Source: Sabellastarte sp. h YS-2021
Taxonomy: Eukaryota; Annelida; Polychaeta; Sabellida; Sabellidae
Length of the DNA: 64,000 nucleotides
Reading direction: 5' to 3'
Assembly: GCA_964017235.1 (NCBI GenBank)
Contig: OZ024928.1
Coordinates: forward strand, 154,280,881-154,344,880
Made by a program: the position numbers and the translations under genes
The notes under the pieces: generated by a model
The model's database searches: none
Seen by the model: only the letters and a program-made list of their open reading frames with translations
Told to the model about the DNA's origin: nothing
Shown here: piece by piece, positions 55,460 through 64,000 of the stretch
Numbering within the stretch: the first letter of the stretch is position 1
Layout of the letters: each line of letters begins with the position of its first letter

Positions 55460-57300
55460 ATATTGAGAAATCTTTAGTTCTATAGTTTTCAATTTCATAC
55501 CATGTATATTTTGATTTTGAGATATCAAAGAGTTCAAAACATTTCCACGAAACTGAATCCAGTGCCTTTTCAAAATCAACTAGACCTAGGCATCGGCGAA
55601 CCGATGCAAATCTGTATCCACCGGAAAGACAACTCACCAAAGCCAGTGAACCATTGTTTGACCTTGAAGGAGGGGCCAAAGGTCAAATCTGACATCAAAA
55701 GATACCCAGCCCACAATATCCTGCAAGTTGGTTTCATATTGCAAACCTCTAGGATCAATAATAAACGAGTTATAAACCCTTTTCAGTTTGGCTGTCCTTG
55801 TTTGACCTTGAAGGAGGGGCTCAAGGTCAAATCTGACCACATCAGAAGATTCCCAGCCCATGATTTCCTTATAAGGTGGTTTCACATTGCAAACCTCTAG
55901 GACCAATAATAAGCGAGTTATTAAGCACTTTTAAGTTTGGCTATCCTCGTTTGACCTTGAAGGAGGGGCCCAAGGTCAAATCTGGCCACACCAGAAGATT
56001 CCCAGCCCATGATTTCCTATAGGTAGGCTTACCATCCCAAGCGTCTTGGACCAATAATAAGCGAGTTAGAAGCACTTTTAAGTTTGTCTATCCTTTTTGT
56101 CTGAACCCCTCCTTCAAGGTCAAATCTGACCACATCAAAAGATTTGCAGCATGATTTCCTATAGGTTGGTTTCACATTGCAAACATCTAGGACCAATAAC
56201 AAGGGAGATATAACTACTTTTAAAGTCCACTATGTGGGTTACTTTGGCACTCCGTGGATGACCTTGAATTAAGAGCTTCAAGGTCAAATGTCTGCAAGAT
56301 TGTAGAGGACATATATATCTGTTATACATATCACCTATGAAGTCATTGAACCTTCTACCTATGAGAAACAGCCAGTAGAAAAATGTACATAATTTTCAAA
56401 GAAATGCCTGCGGCGGCCATCTTGTTTTTCAGACTGAGGCTAATTTCCTTCCCAGAGAAGCTTACCCCCCAATAAAGATATCGTGCAAATTTGGTGAACC
56501 TAGCTGATGTAGTTTTCCTCTAAGAGCATTAACGTCGAAATTCTCTCTATGCGCGGCGGTGGTGTAGCGAACGCTAAACCAAAGTATCCACCGGATGCCT
56601 CCGGTGGACACAATAAGCACTAAAAAGCCAGAGATATCAGTCTTTTAAGTATAATGCAAAATATCATCCACAAACCCTAAACTGTCATCTTCCTGGGTCA
56701 AACCCTGTTTGTGTTGTTTCAATCAGCTTATCTAACAAAGGCTTGATCTGGCTTGCTATGGATGTCAAGGCCATTTTGTGTATAACTGCAAGGAAAGATA
56801 CAGGACACTAATTTTTCATTAATTTTCTGTCTTTGCACTTCTTTGGAAGACATGTTATATAATGCATTGTCTAAATGATATTGTCATTGTGCCTTTTTCT
56901 AAAGAAGTGTTTATTGCTTTTTAAAATCCAGACTTTCAGATTTGGCTGGAAACTTGGAAAAATTCTGAAGGAAACTCTTCCCATACCTGGTGTTTCGTTA
57001 CTTTTAGTGCTGTGACTTTTCCATTTGCAGAAACTCGATTACTGCCCACCTTAGATTAATCATGCAAATTAAGCCACTGTGGCCCCTTTATTGCCCAGAA
57101 GTCTCATTAGAACCATACAAAACAGACAAAAGTCTTAACTTTGAGCTTGAGACCAGGCTAATACCTTTCAGAAAAATCAGCTCCAGGAAAGTATCTATGT
57201 TTTGACTTAATTTTCTTGAATGAGGACAAGACTTTACTATCAGAATACACTGTAAGACATGAGGGCATTATGGTATTCCTGTAAGAAATAATAGACAAAT
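55460..57300 (-). pseudogene. LINE reverse transcriptase remnant, unit 3 (split by Helitron C)
   Basis: The minus strand at 55579-55545 reads DFEKALDSVSW, as in unit 2. Homology resumes at 56614 and continues to about 57130 (compare 43500-44010). The 1034 bases between are the solo Helitron C. Inactive. Confidence 0.75.
55580..56613 (-). mobile_element. Solo Helitron C with exact empty site
   Basis: Minus strand: the 5' end is TTGTGTCCACCGG with hairpin (to 56613). The 3' end is the hairpin GCATCGGTTCGCCGATGC, then CTAGGT and CTAG at 55580. Unit 2 has the uninterrupted sequence near 43498, so insertion fell between A and T with no duplication, the classic Helitron rule. The interior has about four array C units and a tail with GCGGCGGCCATCTTG. 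No helicase or Rep domain. Confidence 0.92.
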
Positions 57301-57676
57301 TTTTCCATATTCTACAAAATTTAAACTACTTTAAAAGGTTCAAAACTGATTAAGTTCTGTTGATAATAAAGCCAAACTCACCTAGTGGGGTTTCTTTACC
57401 TTAAAAGGTATAGTACACATTCAAGTAATTAAGGTTTAAGTAAAAATATAATGGGTAAAAAAAGAAATTGATGGGTAAAATTCCATCCAGCAAAATTCCA
57501 GATGGGCATTTTTGTAATGAGCATAGTTCCTGATGGACATTCTTTTGGACATCCTTGGCTTGAATAATGACAAAGTGGAACTGTCAGAATACAGTGTAAG
57601 ACATCAGGACATTATCGCAACCCTGTAACAAATAACCGAAGACATTTTTCATATTCTACAAAATATAAGTTATACA

Positions 57677-57713
<37 letters not shown>

Positions 57714-58512
57714 ATTTTTTTTAAAATAACCTAGTTTAAAAACATTTTACCTTTTCCATTAAGTATTGTGCACAGTACCTCAAAAATAATGCATATACTT
57801 TTCAATGACAAATCAATATCCGAGCAGGAATTCCTGTCTTTGTGGTAAAGCATGAATGGATCAATAACAAGGTTCAGTACTGCTGTATTCCAGTACTCAG
57901 CATGTGTGTGTTGTGTTATGAAAGGAAGTAATTGCTTTCAACAAAGGATGGGAGGTATCCAAACATTGGTGATTTTCAAAGCATATTTCTGAGAATTGTG
58001 TTAAAGGTGATATGATACTTTGTTGTGTTGGGTTTGTTATTTATTATGGATATCCTCCTATTATGTCTGTGGGAGTACAAATGAACAAATAGCTCTTGAT
58101 ACATATTTTATCCTGTGATAAACTAAACTGATGTAAAATATAAACTGAAACTGATATGATATCTACACATTAAACAAATATTAACCATGTAGTGAAATTT
58201 AGACATGCTGAATGGAATATTTCACATAACTGTGGATTTTTGAAAGGCAGTGTAATATATTGTGCAGACCATGTGTTTCTTTAGACGATGATATAAACAT
58301 TAAAATGACCTATGCTCCTATGTTTTTCAATTAATAAACTACAAGCTATTGCTTGGATTCTTTGGAATTTTCAAGTGGACTAAAGACCTGCAACATTGTT
58401 ACATTACAGACATAAAACCCCTTACATTTTAAATATCAAGTCATTATTTATAATCACTTTAATTGTGGAGGATTCTAAGTCTGATAAATTGTAGATTTAA
58501 ATAAATTTAAAT
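57301..58512. other. Conserved upstream segment of ZNF unit 3
   Basis: Aligned with 3780-5470 and 44150-45420. It includes the block GGAATTCCTGTCTTTGTGG (57825) seen in all units. The module just before the ATG is the first-type module of ZNF2 (58320-58480). The uninterrupted MITE site lies near 58228. Confidence 0.5.
57678..57713. repeat. Poly(C) tract of 36 bases
   Basis: An uninterrupted run of C followed by T/A. Unit 2 has only CCCCCGCCC here (44563) and unit 1 has no such run, so it expanded in unit 3. The opposite strand is a G36 run that could form quadruplexes; length may be affected by sequencing or assembly. Confidence 0.85.
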
Positions 58513-59517
58513 ATGAATGAATCAGAGAACATAAAACCACTGTGTGAAAGCGAGACCTTGGACACAGCAACAATCACCCCCACAGATTTACAAAGGAAGC
58601 ATGCAACACAAGGTCTACCATGGTGCTCCATCTGCAAGAAATTCTTCACATCGGAAAACCATGCGAAAATACACACATTCATAGAACTTGAAGGGGAATT
58701 GTTCAACTGTAACTTGTGTGATGAAAGCTTCCCAGATCACTTACAGTTGCAGGAGCACAAGCTGACTCATAAGAATCAAATCTACAGGTGCACTGAATGT
58801 CCCAGAAGTTACCGGCAAGCATGTGAATTGAGGAAACACATGAAGATACACTCAGGAGAGAAGCACTTCCAATGTCTATTGTGTGACAAGGCATTCTTGG
58901 GAAAGACCGGGTTGAAAATACACACATTTAGTCATGCAGCGGAAAAGCCGCATACTTGCACCATATGTAAGAAATCATTTGCTGTTCTGAATAGTTTGAC
59001 GAGGCACATGTTAGTGCACAGTGATGAGAAACCATACAAGTGTGACACATGCGGGTATACGTTTAACACAAAACAAAATCTGAAAAACCATCAAGTGATA
59101 CATCTGGAGAAGAAGCCACATTGCTGTGAGTTATGTGAGAAATCTTACTGTCGTTCAAGTAGTTTGAAAGACCATGTTGAACGATGCCATACAGACAACA
59201 AGCCACTCCTTTGTAAAGTTTGTGGGAAGGCATTTAACACCCGGAGAAGCATGGATGCTCACATGTTGTGCCACTCAGATTTCACAGATGACTCCAGGAT
59301 ACAAAAATTGAACCACAGCAACTCCAACAAGAGGTTTAAATGCACAGTTTGTGTTAAAACTTTTACTAGCATGCGGAATATCAAACTGCATATGATCAAA
59401 ATACATCCACCAGAAGAAGGATGTGAAGAGTTAGGAGACTCAAATGGGGATTTAGAATCAGATACATCAGAAAATAGTGAAGATACAGATACTGATGGTG
59501 TAAAGCCAGACTTTTAG
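58513..59517 (+). CDS. C2H2 zinc-finger protein, copy 3 (ZNF3), 334 aa
   Basis: A probable nuclear DNA-binding protein, the most diverged paralogue. The first 50 residues are nearly the same as in ZNF1 and ZNF2. Eight canonical fingers lie at residues 66-86, 93-113, 121-141, 149-169, 177-197, 205-226, 234-254 and 277-298; the degenerate finger at 38-54 lacks its last His. Changes cluster in the recognition helices: finger 4 has LGKTGLKI against ITKAELKR in the others, fingers 5, 7 and 8 also differ. The structural Cys, His, Phe and Leu are kept. The acidic tail is conserved and ends with VKPDF and TAG. The frame is intact with no intron visible. This pattern argues for a working gene with altered DNA preference. 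Confidence 0.88.
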   Translation: MNESENIKPLCESETLDTATITPTDLQRKHATQGLPWCSICKKFFTSENHAKIHTFIELEGELFNCNLCDESFPDHLQLQEHKLTHKNQIYRCTECPRSYRQACELRKHMKIHSGEKHFQCLLCDKAFLGKTGLKIHTFSHAAEKPHTCTICKKSFAVLNSLTRHMLVHSDEKPYKCDTCGYTFNTKQNLKNHQVIHLEKKPHCCELCEKSYCRSSSLKDHVERCHTDNKPLLCKVCGKAFNTRRSMDAHMLCHSDFTDDSRIQKLNHSNSNKRFKCTVCVKTFTSMRNIKLHMIKIHPPEEGCEELGDSNGDLESDTSENSEDTDTDGVKPDF

Positions 59518-59905
59518 CCAGTTATTAATTAAGAAAACACATTTGGAGACTTAGAACTATTTTCAATTTGTTTTCTCTATTAGGATCAAGCACCAAAATA
59601 TAAGTCTTTTGAAATGTGGTAAAATGTTTATCATTCCTTAAATGCTACTGAAAGCATGTAAACAATCTGAACACTCTATAGGAGCTTTACTCCTCCTTTT
59701 TCTAAATTGTCAAGCCAGTTTAATTGTGTATTCCATCAACATATGTATTTGATTGGCTCTATGAAAACACTTAGCTATTAAGAAGATAGTGTATCAAGAA
59801 AATACTGAGTCATACAACTTATCACCACAACTAGAGTACTGCTTTGCAAGAGAAAAAGAAATGAATATTTGGGTCTCTTTAATATGTTTTTCAATTTACA
59901 CACAA
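59518..59905. other. ZNF3 3' flank
   Basis: AT-rich, presumed 3' UTR. The first 30 bases still resemble ZNF2's 3' end (ATTAAGAAAACACATTTGG). No clear AATAAA is seen before the element X insertion at 59906. Confidence 0.45.
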
Positions 59906-60955
59906 CAAGGCCACTGCCACTGCGGTTATCTCCTGCCTTCGAATCAGTAATAATGGAGAACTAAAGGAGACATAAGGCCTTTACAGTAAGATAACCCCAC
60001 TTGACATTGAAAAGGGGTCAAAGGTAAAAATCAGCAATTGGAAAATAGTCTCAGGCCTTGACTTCATATAAGTCGTTTTCACATTTGGAACCCCTAGTAG
60101 CAATGATAAGGGATATAAGGCCTTTTTAATAGGATAATCCCATTTAACATGTGATACGACGGCCATTTTGTTTTTGAAACTAGGCTAAATTACTATCAGG
60201 CTTTCCTAGCCATATATATTTTGCTCATATTTGATTAACCTAGCTGCAATATTTTAAGTTTTAGAGCATCTTAATGATTTTTAAATAATTGGCTATGGCG
60301 GCCATTTTGTTTTTCAAAATATGGCCAAAATTTTTCTCAGGCACAACATCTGAAGGCCAGAACTTTTGATGGTCTGTCTTTATATTCTGAAGCCATAGCA
60401 CCAATAATAAGGGAGAAATAAGGATGTTTTAGTGTGATGACCTCATTCAACCTTGAAGCAGGGGTCAAAGGTCAAATTCAACACCTGGAAAAGATTCCCA
60501 GGCCATGACTTCCTACAAGTTGTTTTCACATTCCAAAGCTCTAGGAGCAATATTTGGGGAAATAAAGGCCTTTTTAATAGGATAACCCTGTTTGAATTAA
60601 ACATGTGATATGGCGGCCATTTTGTTTTTTGAACTAGGCCAAAATTACTATCAGGCTAGCTTTTCTAGCCATATAGCTTTTGTGCAAATTTGATGAATCT
60701 AGCTGGAATATTTCAAGATTAAGAGCACCTTTATGATTTTCAAACAATTAACTATGGCGGCCATTTTGTTTTTCCAAATGAGGCTAAAATTTTGCACAGA
60801 CAGGTTTTCATAGCCATAAACGTTCCCTGCAAATCTGGTGAAGATATCTTTATAAATGAATGAAATATTAAGGTTTATGCAAAAATGTGACGGGCGGATG
60901 CACGTACGGAAGGCGTTTTATAATCTCACGGCCTTCGGCTGCAGGCGGGGGATAA
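59906..60955 (-). mobile_element. Helitron-like element X, copy 2
   Basis: Minus strand: 5' end TTATCCCCCGCC at 60955 followed by CTGCAGCCGAAGGCC; 3' end GGAGATAACCGCAGTGG and CCTTG at 59906, then host T. It has four GGCGGCCATTTTGTTTTT-type motifs (near 60160, 60300, 60615 and 60755). It is 1050 bp, shorter than copy 1 by about one unit. Confidence 0.85.
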
Positions 60956-61818
60956 AAATGTGGTTTTTTTATGAAAAAGTCCCACATGTTTTGCGTTTTA
61001 TGCAGAAATTCAAGATGCCATCAAAAAAGGCGCGAAAAATTTATTTTGCAAAAAGTGCCAGCTGACTCTGCATATACCCTGAGGGTGAGTAATTTTGTTG
61101 AAAAAATGGCAAAAAGTGCTGAATGACTGTGTATACCCTGCAGGCAAAAAAATTCATCAAAATTGCTCTATCTCGCACGGTTCCCAAGATAAATGCGTTT
61201 TTTCATGGTACTTTTTTGGCAAAAAGTGGTCTCTGCGTATACCCTGTGTGTCAATTACTTCATGGAAATCTCTCTATCTTGCATTGTTTCTGAGATAAAT
61301 ACGTTTTTGTGTTTTACGCAGAAATTAAAGATGGCCACCAAAAATGGCGGGAAAACAATTTCTGGCAAAAAGATGGTTGCCAAAATTGGCTTGAAATCGA
61401 TTTTTGGAAAAAATTGCCATATAACTCTGCGTATACCCTGTAGGCCAAAAATTTCATTGAAATTGCTCTATCTCACACCGTTTCTGAGATATTATAGAAC
61501 TTTTCATTTTCATTGTGAAGGAAAATTGTGCTGTTTAGTTAATTTTAATGTGGGCCATTTTGTATCGGATCACTTCCAAAAGTTAAAGATTTTCAGATAT
61601 CTATATAACAAACTTACTTACCAAATTTTGTGTGAATAGGGGAAGTGCTTTTTAAGTCACCATCTGGACAAGCTCACCCCTTTTAAAAACATGTTTTGGT
61701 CATATGAATTCTCTGACTGGTCAAAATGTCATGATACCATATTCAGAAAATTTTCCCATGATTATTGCATACATGTGCAAAATTTGAAAGAATCCAGCTA
61801 GTGGTTGCTGAGCTATTA
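60956..61818. repeat. Diverged family B-like units and spacer
   Basis: Between 61065 and 61500 four loose units share GCGTATACCCTG and GCTCTATCTCGCACGGTT-type phrases with family B. A 148-codon open frame (61193-61639) runs through them but has only repeat content. 61640-61818 has nothing recognisable. Confidence 0.6.
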
Positions 61819-62452
61819 GACCCCAGTTACACATTCACGGATGACCCCCCCGGATCGCATCAGGTTTCGTAATTTGGAAAATGTTTGAAAATGTTGAGTG
61901 ATTTATGGATCATATTTTGTGTTTGTATGGTCATCTGTAACATCCGTCCGTAATGTCCATGTGAGATCCGTAGCGGCATACTGCGGTAGCGTAGTGACAT
62001 GTCAAGGATCAGATAAGATCCCTAGGCCGTTACTGAAAAATCAGTTTGATTTTTCCGGAAAGTGTTTACAGACCTTTGTATCTGTAGCTCTTCCGTATCT
62101 CATCCATAGCTCATCTGTGAGTGTCCTTATTGTCCTTAAACCCATCCTGGATGTCCTTGTGGCATTCCTTTCATTCTTGATGCTTCCGTGCCAACAAATA
62201 TCCCCCAAAACATTGCCGGATCTAACCGGATCTGCACTAAAAGGGTTTGCGGATTAAAGAAACAGTCAAAAGACCAATCCTTTGTGTAGTCGTTTCATCT
62301 GTAAACCTGTCCTTCGGGCCCGTGGCGGTCCGAAGGAGATCCGTGGCAGATCTGCAAATCTTTTACATAACCCACCCTCATCCCTTGCCAGTTACCATGT
62401 ATGGAACTGTGGTCCATATCCATGGTGCATCCAGCTATGTGTAACTGGCCCC
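61819..62452. mobile_element. TIR element with TA target, 634 bp
   Basis: The left end is GACCCCAGTTACACATTC; the right end, inverted, is GGGGCCAGTTACACATAG. TA lies on both sides (61817-61818 and 62453-62454; TTA/TAA possible). The interior is rich in GGAT/ATCC and CCGT repeats, with no transposase. The ends resemble those of Harbinger/ISL2EU-type or related elements; the family is inference. Confidence 0.78.
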
Positions 62453-62727
62453 TAAGCAATAGAAAATGCAGGAACCGGTGACCCCTCACACATGAATTTC
62501 TCTTGTATACAAACAAGTGTCCCTTGGAGAATGCTTAATGAGTACATTTCCTGATGTACAGCTACAATGTACAAGAGTAACTGACTGTGTGAAATGCTGT
62601 AACAATGACCACAAAGTATAATGCCATTTGTATAACATACTCCACCCATTTTTAAGTTAGTATTAAGGAAACACAAATTTTATTTTACCTAGTGCACTAG
62701 TACTGTTCCATAGTCTGGGTTGTAAAC
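62453..62727. other. Spacer before DIRS copy 3
   Basis: 62543-62600 resembles the ZNF2 3' flank (46986-47035). Nothing else is recognisable. Confidence 0.45.
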
Positions 62728-64000
62728 TTGCAAATTTAATAAGTAAATTAAATTTTTATAAGTTATCACCCTATCCAATGGACAATATACTAAACCGGTC
62801 GGCGCAGACCGGCCCGCCAAACGCCAGTCTGTTTGGATGGTCTGGCCTATCCTGGATAGCTTGTCTGCTACCACATTCAGCCGGCCTGGAATGTGTCGGG
62901 CTTTAGAGTCACTTGTTCCTGGTACACCAGGTCAAGATTCTCCATAGTAGGGCACAAAGTGGGCCCGACCTCATGCCTCCTTCCTTGTTTATGTATGACA
63001 CTACTGTGGTGTTGTCGGTTGCTACAAGTACTATCTTGTTTGAGCAAAGGTCTTGGAACTCTTTTAAAGCCAGAAAGACTGCTTTAAGTTCTAGATAGTT
63101 TATATGCAGCTTGCTTCCCGGAGGGGACCAGGTTCCTCTTGCAGTGTGCTCGTCTAAGTGAGCGCCCCACCCTTCTATTGATGTGTCTGTAAATATTTGC
63201 AGAGCATGTTTTATTGGGTGTAATGGTTGGCCTGTAAGTACATTGTCTTCCTTCAGCCATCATTGTAACTGGGGGTGCAAGGACCTAGGGATTGGGATCA
63301 CCTTTTCCAGTGATTCTGGGACCCTCCAGTTGTGTTTGTGATGCCATTGAATGAGTCTCGTATGAAGTAGGCCTAGATGAACTTGCTTTTCTGTAGCTGT
63401 TAGTAAACCTATCAAGGACATGAATTCCCGGACCGGGCAAGCCGGTAGGGATAGCAGTTTCAGCATTTTCTCTTGAAGGTTCTGCCACCGGTCTGGAGTC
63501 AGTACGGACCCGATCAGACCTGAGGTCGAACTGGTAGCCTACAAAATCGAACTCTTGTTTGGGCTCCAGCTCTGATTTCTCTAAGTTCACCAGCCAACCC
63601 AGTTGCTGACACATTATTTACTAGTTCCTGTGTATGGAGACAAGCCTGGTGGGATCTGGCTCTCACCAACCAGTCGTCTAGATACTGGTGGCTTCTTAAA
63701 TCCTTGTGTATGGCCATCAGTTTCACCTCCTTTGGGATCACAGTGAACTCCAAGGGTGCTGTGGACAAACCGAAAGGCAGGGCCTTGAACTGGTATGACC
63801 GACCTTGGATGAGAAATCTCAGGCATTTCCTGGATTGTTCTTGTATAGGTATATGGAAGTAGGTGTCCTTGAAATCTATTGAGGTAACCCACTCCCCTTG
63901 TTGGAGGGAAGTCCTGATGGTCTCCGAAAGGTTTGGTTTGCTCAGATCTAGAATAGGTCTCCAACGGCTGTCTGGTTTTGGAACCAAAAAGGTCGGTTGA
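62728..64000 (-). mobile_element. DIRS-like retrotransposon, copy 3 (partial, internal deletion)
   Basis: The end TTGCAAATT (62728) and first ~100 bp equal the left end of copy 1. At 62828/62829 the terminal repeat passes directly into RNase H sequence that in copy 1 starts near 23172. The recombinase and internal complementary region are therefore deleted, about 2.35 kb by comparison. The element runs off the window. Confidence 0.87.
62829..64000 (-). pseudogene. DIRS copy 3 reverse transcriptase-RNase H (partial)
   Basis: Minus strand, from the window edge: WRPILDLSKPN, TSIDFKDTYFHIPI with the first catalytic Asp, LPFGLSTAPLEFT and QYLDDWLVRA (YLDD, about 63690-63660). Then, after a frame change near 63615, GWLVNLEKSEL and the thumb, and further down RNase H remnants. 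Residues before the break are intact over 157 codons, so this copy preserves palm motifs that copy 1 lost. The same frame change is present in copy 1 near 23950. Confidence 0.86.

Noticed and set aside
61193..61639. 148-codon protein
   Set aside because: The frame runs through diverged family B units; residues reflect the repeat only.

Overview
This is a TE-dense, AT-rich animal genome window. It carries intronless multi-C2H2 zinc-finger genes, a tRNA-headed SINE, L1/Tx1-like and CR1/L2-like LINE pieces, DIRS-type tyrosine-recombinase retrotransposons, TIR transposons and many 130-170 bp satellites packed inside Helitron-like elements. Satellites carried in rolling-circle elements are well known in bivalve molluscs, so a marine mollusc is my best guess. 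That is inference; nothing here fixes the species.

The only plausible host genes are three paralogous zinc-finger genes on the + strand: ZNF1 (5480-6484), ZNF2 (45649-46668) and ZNF3 (58513-59517). Each sits behind about 2-3 kb of shared upstream sequence that includes pieces of a minus-strand LINE. The locus therefore looks like a tandem array of [LINE + ZNF] units. ZNF2 and ZNF3 are about 12 kb apart. ZNF1 and ZNF2 are about 39 kb apart because nested mobile elements fill the gap.

Layout: 1-2191 satellite element A; 2192-5479 SINE, LINE remnant and a MULE-like MITE upstream of ZNF1; 6481-10009 Helitron-like element with arrays B and C, starting inside the last codons of ZNF1; 10010-10740 LINE 3' part; 11677-12099 hAT MITE; 12108-20177 array D element with a tandem Helitron C concatemer inside it; 20695-26934 DIRS copy 1; 27864-30926 long-TIR element holding a 1.3 kb foldback and a LINE tail; 31480-31835 TA-flanked MITE; 32106-34898 array E element; 35426-43007 DIRS copy 2 with element A and a Helitron C piece nested in it; 43290-46668 unit 2; 47213-54950 LINE 3' part split by three insertions; 55460-59517 unit 3 with a solo Helitron C; 59906-62452 further elements; 62728-64000 DIRS copy 3, cut by the window edge.

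Comparing duplicated segments gives clean empty sites for several insertions. They show that element A, element X, the 49383-52855 element and Helitron C insert with no target duplication, between fixed terminal signatures. Many unrelated satellite families here share those signatures. All DIRS copies are broken: frameshifts, stops, deletions or loss of catalytic residues. I found no rRNA, no functional tRNA, no CRISPR and no operon.
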